Shown here one piece after another: positions 22,471 to 34,834 of a DNA stretch of 64,000 nucleotides; within the stretch, counting starts at the first letter, position 1, and every line of letters begins with the position of its first letter. Source of the DNA: Mycocentrospora acerina. Its lineage: Eukaryota; Ascomycota; Dothideomycetes; Pleosporales. The notes below the pieces were generated by a model, which searched no databases, was not told the origin of the DNA, and worked only from the letters and a program-made list of their open reading frames with translations. The position numbers were made by a program, and so were the translations under genes. The stretch lies in contig JAKUHH010000090.1 of NCBI GenBank assembly GCA_022701365.1, positions 205,001-269,000 on the forward strand. The letters run 5' to 3'.

Positions 22471-25350
22471 CTATGGGGATGAGCGAATTTTGGCGAGCTT
22501 GTTCAAGACACTGAGAAGTCCTGTTGGCTGTTAGTATAAGTTCTTGTAAAAGAATCGCATCACGTACCAGTTGTGCCATTGGTGAGCGTAGACATCGCGA
22601 CCGAATTGCGGTTGCCCACAGTCACTGTCTGGACGTTTGGAATAACCTGATCGTCCTTCAAATTTTGCGCCCAGCGGAACACGTTCTCATCGCTACGGTC
22701 GTTTCCGGCAACAAGCAAGAAATCTGGACGGGAAGCCTCAGGGTACTTCTTGAGAATGTGTTGAGCGGCAGAGGCCTTGTCGTGGTCGACGGGCTCAATG
22801 ACGACAGAGTCTCTGGTGGGAATTGCCTTGACACGCTGCTGCTCACAAGCATCATTGATGTGATTAGCACAATCACCTGCGTGCCGGCTTGCAGAATCAT
22901 TATCCTTTGTGACCTCGTAGTGGAAGATGAGGGTGCAATGACGCTCCTCAACCCAACTGCCTTCTACACGCTCAACGTAATATTGGAGAATCGGCTTAAC
23001 TGACTCCTTCCACTTGATTGTCTTCTCTTCGTTGGGAAATTGGGTCCACTCGCACGCGTTGGGCTCTCGGAGAAAGCATCCGTTTTCGGCAATGAGACCA
23101 AGACCACGAACACGATCGAAGAGCAACTCAGTTTCTGGGACAATGCGGCCGCTCATCACATATACGGCATTGTTTTCATCAGCAACAAGCTCGTTTAGAA
23201 CGTCAATGACACGCTCCGTGTTGGTAATCACCGTGCTGTTGACCGATCCGTAAGACGCAAGGGTGCCCTCGTAGTCTAGGAGAAAAAGACGTCGCGATGT
23301 TTGCTCATAAGCGCGTACAAGGCTGGAAGAAGAGAGCCGAGGAATTGTCATCGTATCACGACGGAACTGTTCTTCGTGGACTCTGGCAAGATGGCCAATC
23401 AGGTTGTTGAACCAAAAGTCGCCAGTGTGATGCATGACCATGTTGCGCATCTTGGAGTATCGTCGTTCCTTCTCTTCATCGCCCATCTCGATTGCGACCT
23501 TGATTGCTTCAGCAATGTTGTTATAGTCCCATGGGTTCACAGGCAGATCAGCACCGTCGAAAGTCGCTGAACTTCCAGTGAACTCGCTAAGGATGACAGG
23601 ACCATACTTCTTGTCGCTGGCCCTTCCATCTTGACAGATTACGAACTCATGGCAGGTGAGATTCATGCCCTCTCGGAGACTCGTAATTGCGAGAGCGTCT
23701 GCAATGGAAAGTAGAGCAAGATATTGAGCATAGGAAATGTCCTGCCTCAAGAAGACGAGCGGGTTGTGCGTTAATGTTGAGTGTACAGCGTCGATACGGG
23801 TGACGATCTCTGAAACAGTTGCAGACAACTCTGGGTCCTCGGTCGTAGAAGTCGCAACCTGGATCAGGACTACTTTGTCTTTCCATTGTGGATTCTTATT
23901 GAGGAACAACTCATAAGAGAGAAGCTTTTGTCGAACTCCGCGGATGCTGTCAAGCTTGTCACGCGCGACGATGACCTTCTTGCCCTCGTAGCGCTTCTGC
24001 ATGGTCTCAATCCACTCCAGTACTTCTGGCTCTTCTCGGTGCTGAGCTAGTGCGCGAGGATCGATGCCAATCGGGGAAGATAGCACGTTGACGAATCTAT
24101 TCTCGAGCTGTACTCCATCCTCGGTCGCTTCGACAGAAAGGATACGACTGCAAGTTTGCAGGAAGTGGTGGGCATATTCGTTGGTCTGGAATGCAACGAG
24201 GTTGGATCCAAGCATACCCTCCAACAGCTCTTTGCGAGCAGCCAAGCATCTGAAGACCTCAGATGAAGGAAAGGCAGTATGGAGGAAAAAGCCAATCTGC
24301 ACGTCTGGGAGTTTCTGTCGAATCATCTGCGGAACCAAGCATAGATGGTAGTCGTGAACCCAGATGATGTCACCTCGCTTATAGTTCTTGACCACCTTGT
24401 CCGCAAACGCCTGGTTGATTTTGACGTAGTAGATCCAAGAATGGTCAAGGAAAGCCTTGCTCTTGGGGTGGTCTGGAATGATGTAGTGAAACACAGGCCA
24501 CAAAATGGTCTTGCAATAGTGAGCATAGTGTCCATCAAAGTCCTTGTCGCTGACGAAAACAGTGAGTGCCTCCTGCTCCTCTTCCAGCTTCTCGTAAATC
24601 TCCTTCTTCTTCTCGTCACCCAAACTATCCGTAGGGAACCCAATCAAACCAACATTGAGCACATCCTTGACGCATTTGTTGTTGATTGCAGCACGAACAG
24701 CGTTGAAGAGCCCACCATTGCCCTGGACTGCAGGTACAATGGAGTAATCAGATGCCCAGCGAGGATCAGTTGTCATCGATCCCGGCTTTGCATTCTTCAT
24801 GCGTTCCTTCTGAGCCTGTGCGCGCTCTTGTGCCTTTGCATACTCGAGAATCGTATCAGGTAAGGCGGGGCCTGTCCTCGAGATGGGCTGGTTGAAGAAC
24901 AGACCCCCCGCACCCCACTCTGGAATGTGGGCATCACTACGGACTAAGCTCTTGGGATCTGTGTGTCGCGGAAAGTGTGTTGCAGCACTTGGTAGTGCAG
25001 GTGTGAAGAAGTCCTCGTGTTCTAGCATAGCTGCTGGCGTCTTCGGCATCTGGATATGCGAAGGTGGCGTTTGCCTGAGGATGCTCTGGGTCTTCTCATC
25101 TTGACTGCCGCGTAGGCTAGTGCTGGAGGGTTCTCGCCCAACTTCACTGGGCGTCTGCGGGGGTTCTACATCAGGGCTAGGAGGTTGAGTCGACTTTGAC
25201 AGATGGAAGTCAATCGTGTGGGGAAGAAATCTGAGCCTTGTTAGCTGACATGAGGTATCTTAAGGAAGGTAGCTTGTTGAGCGTCACATATTCCAAGCCA
25301 AGGGCAGTAAAAATGAAGCCTACTTACAGAGAGACAACAAAAGTCGACAT
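22471..25350 (-). CDS. Trehalose-6-P synthase complex subunit (TslA/Tps3/Tsl1 type)
   Basis: This is a predicted regulatory subunit of the cytosolic trehalose synthase/phosphatase complex. Three exons (25328-25350, 22568-25230, 22471-22520) give 911 residues. The tiny first exon joins to give LFLPHTIDF, the start typical of Tps2/Tps3/Tsl1. A GT20 synthase-like domain covers about 130-600 (WVHDYHLCLVP near 298), but the usual WIGWPG motif reads GLIGFPTD. A HAD-like phosphatase domain starts at about 656 with LLDYEGTLASYG instead of the catalytic DYDGT form, so the acid/base Asp is replaced by Glu. These changes and the overall wording fit non-catalytic TslA/Tps3/Tsl1 rather than Tps2. A 3' mini-exon adds LLSVLNKLAKIRSSP. 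A stress-element-like AGGGG lies about 62 bases upstream. Identity as a trehalose-complex subunit is firm; lack of activity is inference. Confidence 0.88.
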
Positions 25351-27107
25351 GGCGGGCAGCAGGTGAGCGTCGGAGCCCGGAGCGCGAGTGTTTGTCTAGG
25401 GATAGGAGTGGAGGGGTAACGGTTTAATGTAAGGGAGAGCAGCAAAGCAGACACGGAAAAGTCGCAGTGGGCTCGAGGTGGGATGAGAAAGGTGTTAGAG
25501 TGAGAGAAATTCCAGTCCGTTCGATGGGTCTAGGAATATCGTCCAGCTGAAATCGCACTACGTTGCGCGCTTTAATGGCTCTCGGTACTTCGAGTGATAG
25601 GCCTGTCAACTTGTTCTCAAACGAACGTGATTGAACAAGACGGCAGTAGCTTCCTCGTGTATCTGTACGAAGTTGCGCTGGGCGACAAGGAGTAGGGATT
25701 CAATTGTTGTGGTCGCGAGATACAAAAGCTTGCGAGGAATTAGGTCCATGCCCCGCATGACGTCGAAGCAACCACATCTAGCCCCTCCAGGTTGAGAAGT
25801 CCCACAGCACCAGCACAAGAAGATTTTTGTCATGATCCGTGCGTGCCATTTTATGCGCGTTTGGCCCAGATATTCTGTTAGCAGAATGCTGCTAGCATCG
25901 AAATAATGTCTAGGAATCTACAAATGAATTACTAGCTCAAGTCAGCTTTGTAGACTAATCAAGACGGTTGAATTACCACGTGCGTCAGAGTGACCAAAGT
26001 TTCAAGTCATACTTACCTAAACCCAACAAAGTATCGTATTAGGCGGGCACGTCCATGATGGCATTTGGCACAATCCCATGTTTGTGAGAAACTCGATTCT
26101 AGCATGACAAGGTACTGAAGTAGTTCCCGGATTGCCTATCACTTCCTATCATAAGCTTGACATCTTCTCCACGTAGGGAAGATCAGTCCTTTATCTTCAG
26201 GCCCAATCATCTCCATGTGTTACCAGGCTACCGAGTCAAGTTCCGACTTAGGAATACTTGAGCACGGGGCAATCGGTCAAGGAACTTCAAATTCTGATCT
26301 GAACGAGGCATCAACTAGATGTCTCCAACTGGGAGTCTTTAGGAACCCTGAAACTTTCTAGAGAGGAAAGTTTCGAAAGTCGAAACCTGTGGAGTCTGAT
26401 AACAATTCTTAAGGAAACACATCGACGATCCACCAGGCCTTCTTTACCACCCACGGACATCATTGGCAACAAAGACTATCCTTGGAAAAAAGAGCGGAGC
26501 ACGAAGGATTCAACCAAGACATAGTTCTCTTAACGCTGCCAAACTTCAAACGTGAGACTAGTCAAGCGCAACAAGAACATGCTAAACTACTCTCACCAAA
26601 ACGCAAAAGTAATCCCAATTATTTGCCACTCATCCGGAGCTACATTCCTGCGTATCGAACCATCCGACCTTCCTAAGCAGGCAGGTTCTATCCCTGGCGT
26701 TGATTCCTGTCCATGACTATCCCACCAATGAAGATTCACAACTACCACCTATAACACGCATCCTATCAATTAACTGTGTAACGTAGAAAAAGACGCCGAA
26801 GAAAGACATCCAGATAACAATAAGAAGAGTTTAATTGCTCGGAAAAGAAATCCTTAAACTCTAAAAGTTAAAGTTAAATAAGCACATGTAGTTTAATCTA
26901 AATTCCCAAACTAGCCCTTTGCTACACAAACTCAATCCATGACAGGCCTCTCTAACGGGCAGAAAGCTTACGTCCGGCATTCCCGACCATCTAACCACAA
27001 GCCACCTCACAGCAACACCCATTCCCTCACCTACCTACATCTCCTCTTCCCCCCCTACAAACCCCACCAAAACACTAACCTCTCACCACCCCAATCCCCC
27101 TTCCACA
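25351..27107. other. Divergent intergenic region
   Basis: About 1.76 kb between the trehalose subunit (minus) and the small membrane protein (plus). An AGGGG (STRE-like) motif is at 25412-25416 near the trehalose gene. From about 25900 to 26950 the DNA is AT-richer with no convincing open frame. The last 100 bases before 27108 are a C/A-rich leader. Confidence 0.55.
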
Positions 27108-27572
27108 ATGACTCCCCCAAACATCCCCTCCATCTACCGCATCTGGCACCTCTACCTCGAGCCCTTCGCCGCCTTCAGCGGCGCCATCCGCCTCTTCATC
27201 GACCCAGCCTCCTACTTCGACTACATGCCTTCCACGGCCGCCTACACCGCAACCTCCAACATCGTCTACTACCAACTCGCAGCAACCTACTTCCTGTTCG
27301 CCTTCAACCAAGCCGTGGTGCTGCGCGTCGCGCGCGACGTGCAGGTCTGGCGCGCGCTCATCCTCGGCATGCTGCTCTGCGATACAATGCACGTGTATGC
27401 CAATTGGACGGAGATGGGCTCCAGGGAGACGTTTAGCCCGTGGTTGTGGGAGGGCCTGGATCGCGTGACGCTGGGGATGACGTTTGGGCCCATGGTGCTG
27501 CGGGCGGCGTTTTTGGCGGGCGTGGGCATGGGGAACGGGAGCGGGAACGGGAAGGGAGGGAAGGCGGTTTGA
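27108..27572 (+). CDS. Small integral membrane protein, DUF7704-like
   Basis: A single exon encodes 154 residues of unknown function. The opening IPSIYRIWHLYLEPFAAF and the general pattern (four hydrophobic helices, short loops, a Trp-rich segment before the last helix) resemble the fungal DUF7704 family, recalled by eye only. Predicted membrane segments lie at about 14-32, 60-77, 84-102 and 120-140. The C-terminus is a short Gly/Asn/Lys tail. Codon use is GC-rich at third positions, like neighbouring genes. It is convergent with eIF3b. Nothing in the context suggests a role. Confidence 0.7.
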   Translation: MTPPNIPSIYRIWHLYLEPFAAFSGAIRLFIDPASYFDYMPSTAAYTATSNIVYYQLAATYFLFAFNQAVVLRVARDVQVWRALILGMLLCDTMHVYANWTEMGSRETFSPWLWEGLDRVTLGMTFGPMVLRAAFLAGVGMGNGSGNGKGGKAV

Positions 27573-28119
27573 GGAGGGGGGTTCTTTGGTTTTGCGAATT
27601 GGGCACTTGCTGAGGTTTTTTCTGGGAGGGGGGAAGGGGGAGGTATGTTTGGAGTGAAGTATAGGGCTTGTCTCGAGTTTATTTCTCAATGTGCCTTCCG
27701 TCTCGACTTGCTTGCGATGAATGGGATCAGGTTCTTGTAATTGAAAAGTCAATTGCTAGAAAATTGACTAGCACCATTATATTCCATATCGTGGTGACTT
27801 AGATGTCCGTCTAGATAGCCATAGACCCAAATGTCTACACCATCCCGCTCTCAAGACACCAAAATATCTATACAAATGTCAGAAATTATCGTAAACACGT
27901 CCAATTCACCATATTTCAAAAGGCAAACAGAGCGGAACAGAACTTGTCAAACAGCAAGAAGGCAGAAGCCCGCCATGTCTCATATTCCTCGTGATACATG
28001 CACATGATATGATGCATCTGCTCATAGCGAAGCAAAGTAAAGTAAAGCTCTAATCAGACACCCAGGTTCCTTTTCTTGCACGCATGTACACGCACTCCAA
28101 TCCAAGCCAATCTCCTCTT
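27573..28119. other. Convergent 3' region, membrane protein and eIF3b
   Basis: About 0.55 kb between two converging genes, expected to hold both 3' UTRs. It is AT-rich from 27700 onward and contains no gene-like frame. Confidence 0.6.
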
Positions 28120-30462
28120 CTAGTTGATAACCTCCTCCGACTCCTCAATGATTTCCTCGACAATCTCCTCAATCTCCTCACCGTGGCCGTCCTCTGCTGC
28201 GCCGGGCTCTTCGCCCCTTGCGGCGCTGAGCTCGATGTCGGCACCCTCTTCCTTGAGCCTCTCGATCCATTGTTCGCGCCACGATTGCCACTCTTGCAGC
28301 ATCTCCCTGCGTGCCTCGACAACAGCGCGGTTGGCAGAGCTCTTCTTGGCGACGTCCTGCTCGTCGAAGACCTTGGAGTAGTTGCGGAGGTTCTTGCGGA
28401 TCTCGGCTTGCTCCTCCTTGGAGAGAAGCGTAGGGGGGCGGGGACGCCACAGGAACTGCTTGAAGCCCTCGATACCCTCTTCGCGTAGAAGCTGGCCGCG
28501 GAAGTCGTACAGGTGGTAACCGTTCTCCATCTGATCGGTGTATTAGTACGTAATGCGGTTAAATAGATGATTGAAGTAACTTACGCGGTGACGGAAAGCA
28601 CTGGCAACGGTTGCGACGTAGCGACCAGTAGGGTCCCACTCAATGTCGGTAACACCGTAGTGCTCAGCCGTATCCATGAGCTGAAGGCTGGCGTTGAGTT
28701 CCTTCTCACCCTTCTCATCGGCATCCTTGGGCTTCTCGAAGCTGAGATCCCAGAAGTCGAGCTCGAAGGATTGTTGAGACTGGAGAGTTGCAACAACGAC
28801 GAAACGACCCTTGGGGGACCAGTAGATGGCGTTGCTGTTCTTCTTGTCGACGGTGCGGATGTGACGGAAGTTACCTGGAGCACCTCCCTTGAGCTTCTCT
28901 GGGGCAAAGAAAGAAACGGCAGTTTTTGGTGGTACTGCGGCCTGGACGACGACTTCACCAGTGGTGATGAGGACGAATCGGTTGCCCTTGGGCTCCCAGG
29001 CAAAGTTGATGACTGCGTCCTTGATGCCGTCGACAACCTCGACAGGCACACCCTTCTCGCGAACGCGGAAGATCTCAAGGTTGGTGGCAAGCGACTTCTT
29101 GGACTTTGAGTGACGGTCGACCTTGACGCAGACGTAGGCAGCCTCGGATTGCCAGTGCAGCTTGGCATCGGAGACGTTGAAAAGGTTTCGGGTACGAACA
29201 ATCTCCTTGGAGGGAATGGACATGAGACCGACCTTTGCGGGGTTGCTGCCGAGCTCGGGAGTCCAGTAGCAGAAGAGCTGCTCGTATGTCTTGATGCCGT
29301 CACGCTTGGGAGTAGCAGGTGCCCACTCAAAGTCCATGACACCCTCGATCTTGACGGATGTCTTCTCGAGCAGGTTCATCTTGGGCAGCTCGTAGATGGA
29401 GATGGACTGGCCCTGGGTCATACGGGCAACGTACTTGTCGTCTGATGACCACTTGAATGTTGGCCACTGCATCTTCTTCTTGACGGGGTTGCCATCCGCA
29501 TCGATGCCGCTGGGCACGTCGATGGTGGCGAAGGAACGCAGAGGCTTGCCTGTTGCGAGGTCCCAGATGATGTAGTTCTTGCCGTCATCATCGACGGAAA
29601 GCGAGGGGACGGGATTGTTCTCGTCGACAACGAGCGGGCGGTGCGACCAGGTGGTGAGGTACTGTTCGTTGGGCGAGTAGTCGACCAGGTTGACGCCGGG
29701 ATGCGCGAACCTCTTCTGCCTGCTCCACGCCTTGCCACCCCACAGCTGGACACCCTGTGCGTGCATCGAGGTGAGGTATGTTCCGCGCGGCGACCATTGA
29801 ATGAACGACTCGGTCCAGTTCTCGCGGTCCACAACCACCTCGGGCTGCTCGTCCTTGTCGTTCCAGAAGACGCCGACCTTCTCGCCACGGTACATGGCAA
29901 TCTGGTCACGGCTCTCCGAGTCGCCCAACCACCAGCGCAAGTGCTCCTTCTCCTCGAACGGCGGGATCTCGGGCTCGTGGTACTCCTCGTCGATGCGGCC
30001 CTCCTTTCCGTAGCGGTCGATGTCGGTGAGCTTGTTTACGGCCATGATGTGCTTCTTGTCGAGCGCGGTTCCGTGGAGCTGCTTGACGGCAGCGACAGCC
30101 TCGGCAGGCGCGCTGTACTCGACAAAGGCATATCTGGAGTCGCGTTAACAACGACTTTCTCCTTCTGTCTCCTCCTTGCCCAAACTTGTCCCAACGTACC
30201 CCTCAGTCTTGCCAGTCTCTCCAACGGGCATGTGTACGCCATCCTCCTTGACCTTGCCGACTGTGTTCAGCTTGCGCAGCACAAACTTGACCAGCTTGCC
30301 CTTGCTGTCCTCGGGCACAATAGGCAGCCCATCAATAACGACAAATGCATCGAGACCCTCGTCGAGGCGCACTTGGAACTGTTCTTCGATGTCGGCAAAG
30401 TCGATTTGGGACTCGTCGAATTCGTCGTCCTCCATGGGGAGGTTCTCGTAGGAATGCGCCAT
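28120..30462 (-). CDS. PRT1: Translation initiation factor eIF3 subunit b (Prt1)
   Basis: eIF3b is a core scaffold of eIF3, which binds the 40S ribosome during translation initiation. Three exons (30200-30462, 28585-30133, 28120-28530) join in frame to 740 residues, the usual fungal length. An acidic N-terminus leads to an RRM at about 40-125 ([15 protein letters not shown], then GYAFVEYS). A large beta-propeller region with eIF3b wording follows, such as [32 protein letters not shown] and [16 protein letters not shown]. The C-terminal helical tail contains [15 protein letters not shown], which in yeast contacts other eIF3 subunits, and ends in a Glu-rich run. Both introns have canonical sites. 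Confidence 0.97.
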
Positions 30463-31117
30463 TGTGTGTTGTGGATGGTGGTTGTGGTGGTGGGGACCGC
30501 CGCGCTTAAAGAAGTTCGCGAATTCGAAATTCACAGTGCCCCGCTGTGGGATCACGTGCGCTCGACGACGACTTGACAACTTGATAGACGTCTGGTCGCC
30601 ATCGCCGTCCTGCTAGAGTTATCGAGGCTGCGCATGGGTAAAACAATGTATAGGGGCATAGCAGATGGTGTGTGGTACAAGTAAAGGACGTTTACAAGAT
30701 CTTTGTTTAATTGACAGGGAACTTAGTCGTTCTATCGTCTGGTATAGCCATCGTATTTGCTCCCATAATCGCCTCTTAACCCTACCATTACTCATTACTG
30801 TGTACAGTCATTGACTTCCTTTGCGGAACCAGACGGTAAACAGGAAGTGACTCGAAATATGAGCCGACAGTAAGGAAACGTCGCCGAAGCAAATCCCCGA
30901 CCGCCTATCATCAAATCCAGGTGAAACATACAGCATATCCAAGGTAACAACAGCCTAATAATAGTCATAATGCGAGTCTTCTCGCCTGTGATATCCCGCC
31001 CAACGCCGAGCATCCAGTCATCAACATCATCCCGTCGAAGCCCATCGCACGATCCGGCACTGTGCCCACGGAAGATAGATACTAAGAAACAAACAAACAC
31101 GTAAGCGTCGGCCAAGT
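30463..31117. other. Intergenic between eIF3b and the ArfGAP gene
   Basis: About 0.65 kb holding the eIF3b promoter and the 3' UTR of the ArfGAP gene, which is transcribed in the same direction. No gene-like frame is seen. Confidence 0.6.
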
Positions 31118-34100
31118 CTAGAAGCCTCGCTTACCATCATAGGCATCAGATGATGGGTTCTTGACCAACCTTCCGCCTGCTGACACTCGCTTCTGCAGCC
31201 TCACCTCCCTCTCTCGCGCTCGCTCAGACGGGCTGCTGCCGTTGCCGGCCATGATGCTTGGGAGGGAGGGCAGCCTGTCCGTGTTATGGTCGATCTGACT
31301 TCCTGTCATGGGGACAATGCGTTTTCCTGCGCGTTGGTCGGCCTTGAAGTCAAGGTATGCACGTGCGGCCGGGCTTAGAGGAATCGGTGCAGGCTGCAAT
31401 GGCAGATCCGCGCCATTCTGGAGCAAAAGCTCGGCAACTGGGAAAGGTTTCCGCGTTGGTTGAGGAGTCCCCGGTCGAGCGTTGGGACCAGGAGAGACAG
31501 CTGGTGATGCGGAAGCTGACGGTGATGCTGGGTCCGCAGCTGCAAGAGCCAAAAACACAACATGAGTACCCCTTGAACGATCACGCGAGTTGGGATTTGC
31601 GCGAAGAGCTAGAGCATAGAGGACGTTTTGAATGTCGTTCTTCTTGACTGACGCCAATAATGTCTCTTCAGAAGTTCCGTAATGAGAGACCACTGGGGAG
31701 ATGGGGGCGACGAATGCTCGTTCAGCATACTTTGAAGTGATGAACCGAAGTCGCTGCTCCCGAGTCGACATTGGTCCTGGCTTCTGGGACCGATCGAGCC
31801 TCGCCTCCCAGATCATATTGCTGACGCGATTGCCAATCTTGAAGAAGATCTCGACAATGTCGGGTGTAAATGACGTGACATCTAGTGTGAGAGACCGCAC
31901 TTTAGTAATGTGTGTTCCTAGTGATCGATGGATTCCACTGCATTCGATACAGATGACGATGCCAAGATTGATCGAGACCCAGTCGACCTTGCTCTCCGTT
32001 CCGCAGTCGGCGCAGGATTTGTTGCCGGCATCTACATCCCTGATCTGTTTCAATAGCTTTCCCTCATCCCCAGCAGAGTCTTCTCTTCTGTAGCCTGGCC
32101 TGTCTCCTACTGTGGCATGTCGAGCTGGTGTTTTCGTCGCATAGGTGTTGCGATGGCTTGACATTGATGGGCTCTTGCCTGTCAATACCGAGGCAATATC
32201 ACGTCGCGTCTGCCCAGGTAGCGAATCGGTTGATGGCCGGCTGGTCTTACCAGTCGACTCAACAGCGGTCTGAAGGGCATTGTTCACCGCACTGATCCAG
32301 CACCTCAGATCGTCTTCGTTTGTCGCCTGGTAGACACGCGTAAAATGCGGCGTGATGACTTCAAAACAGAAACGGCGTTCAGCGTTGCGTGCTTCGCGAA
32401 CCGAGGCTAGGCGGAGATCGATTGGATCCATATGCAGTTCAAGGCTTTGCTTCCAATTTGTGTACTCTGAAAGCTTTCCTTGATCAAGAACGATCCAAAA
32501 CCTATTAATTGTCAATAAAAATTGTATGTTAGAAGGTGTGGTGTGGAAGAGCTCACTTGTGCCATGCTTGCTTGTTCAAGCCCTTGGGGTCGACATGACT
32601 ACCAGGTCTGCTTAATGCCCATAGCAGCCCCTCTTTTCGATGTGCACCTTGTCCAGTCTCTTCTGACGTGGCATAACTCTTCTCTTCTAAATCTCTGATG
32701 CCCTTAAACTTGTCTTGCTGTTGGCTCAAGCTTGGCAGACACGGTTCTGGGCTTTGTGGAGAGGTCACTGAAGTGTTGCTCATTGATGACACGAATGATG
32801 GCGGACTGATTGTGCTCTGGAATGTGGGTGCTATGCTCCCTTTCCTCCTTGGCATTTCCGAGTCTGAGCTGGAAGGCAACCGTGGCAAGACTCCGTTTGC
32901 ACTTGACGTCGATGTGGTCTGCTGAGACGATGTTTCATCAGACGTCTTCTTAGCTTTCTCCAGCGCCCGTCTCTTCTCCTCTCTCTCGGTTCTTTGGAGT
33001 TGATACTCCTTATCTGCTTCCTTGACTTCAAGACTCAGGAGGTCAAGTTGGGGAAGCATAGTCTCGATTTTCTTGGCTGTTTCGAGATAATTATTGGCCT
33101 GAGCATCGGCGTATCTGGTCAAAGCAGATAGCACCTCCTGGTCTTTTCGGCCGCCGTGCAGGTCTTGCATGAAAGAAGAGTAATCGAATCTTTTCAACTC
33201 AAAGTTTCGCCGCTTTGATTGATACTTCGAATCCGTTTCGACGCGCTTTTTCTCTTTCAACGAATCTTGCCGCTGGCCAAGATATTTGCCAAGATATTGA
33301 TAGTAATCCTTACTCTCTTCCTCGAAATCTTTCCGCTTGGTTTCGGCCTGTTTGATATCGATGGTGTAGAGTTTGTGTATGGGATCAATAATGAGCTTCT
33401 GGATGTTTGTGGTGTTTGACCGCTCGTAGGTCAGGATTTCCTTGGCAATCTTATCGAAGTAATGGTCAATGGCAGGCTGGACGGCATTTGCATTTGACGA
33501 CGAAGCTTCTTTTAGCGCGTCCATGAGATCCTTCATGGAGTTGTTACATTGAACTTGCGCTTCCATGGCAGCTTCGGCTCGCTTCAACACCTTCTTCCAC
33601 CTCATGCGCATGTTGCCAGTCTTCTGCTCCAACGACTTCATAGTAGCCCGGAAAAGAGGCCCATCGTCGGTATGACTGAGATCTTCACCAGGCCGCGAAA
33701 CATCCAACTTTACGGGGGTGAAGCTGCTCATGAGCGCCGAAGCCTGAGCTGGTACAAGCCCCAAGTCATGCTCGGGTATTGCTTCGAAGATTGGCGACTT
33801 TGGAGGCGCGGAATCCCACTCCCGATCCTCATCTGCGGAATCGCTCACTCGCGAACTGATCGACTGGGCCGAGGGCACGCGCAGGCGGGGGGGAACACTG
33901 AGTTCGAGTCGTGGGGCTGGCGATTTGGGACTCTGGACAGATCGTGTGGTATCTACATAGGTCAGCCTCGAGTTTCAGAGCTGAGAGAAGAATGCATACT
34001 CTGCACCCAGAAGGCGAAATTCGCCAACGTCTCAAGCTTATGCGCCCGCTGGTCGTACTCGACAAACTTGATACTGTCAGCAATCGCAGAAGGAGAGAGG

Positions 34101-34834
34101 AACATGGTGGACAAACGCTGCAGCTGGTGCGCCAGCCTCCACCGCGACTTTCGTTTGTCTTGGGTGGCGCCCATTTCCAAGACCAGTGAAACTGGACCGA
34201 GGAGCTTCCGCCTGTCGAATAATCGCCGACTAGTTCGACCTGGGGGTTCTTGTGGAGGTTGGGGTTGGCGTGAAACTCGCGCGTGACCAGATTGTCCAAC
34301 TCGCGCGAACTCGACGCAAAGACAAACGTCAGGCCGTTGATAAAGGTGTCGATCAAGCCCGTCTGTGCAGTTGTTGGTGTACTGTTGGTGTTGTATATGC
34401 TGGGGACGGCCAGGTGTTGTCGAATGACAAAGGTGAAGTTGAACGTGAATTCCTCGTCGTTGGGCAGGCGCAGCAGAAAGGCCGGCGGCCCGTCGCCAGG
34501 CGTGTAAGACTCGGGGTCCTACAAACAACGTTTTAGCATTTTGCCGTGAGGCAAGGAGTCGTGGAACGGTACCTGGATGTACTCAATCACGCTGTCGTCG
34601 CCCAGTTCTCTCTTGACGTTGTATCTCGTTGCGGGAAAGGCGTTTGGCGTAATGTTCAGGACCGTGCGGTTGCGGCTGTTTGTGATGTTGAGAGCAGCGA
34701 CGGAAACTTGGTGCGGTCAGCGGCGCATTCCCAGACACAAGGCTTGCGGGCAGCTGGCTGGTGTACATACATCGAGCCTGATCGCGCAGGAACAGACCGC
34801 TCGCGTCGTCGGCCTTGCTGTTGACGGCGCCCAT
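31118..34834 (-). CDS. BAR-PH-ArfGAP protein (Csx2/centaurin type)
   Basis: This is a predicted GTPase-activating protein for Arf GTPases acting on curved membranes. Six exons (34771-34834, 34573-34706, 34117-34518, 34000-34066, 32557-33952, 31118-32501) join in frame to 1148 residues. The N-terminal ~240 residues, starting MGAVNSKADD, match the fungal Csx2 N-terminal region. A BAR-type coiled coil follows (around KSLEQKTGNMRMRWKKVLKR), then a PH domain (WIVLDQGKLSEY to CWISAVNNAL). The ArfGAP zinc finger reads CADC, sixteen residues, CIEC, then the arginine-finger segment SGIHRSLGTH. A weak ankyrin-like remnant follows. Exon 3/4 splicing at 34067-34116 uses a non-consensus donor (GTTTGT) but restores the conserved CSFVEYD. 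Domain order is clear; the exact target is unknown. Confidence 0.9.

Noticed and set aside
29641..30576. 311-codon plus-strand frame opposite eIF3b
   Set aside because: It is antisense to eIF3b exons and its introns, Leu/Val-rich without domains; a shadow frame.
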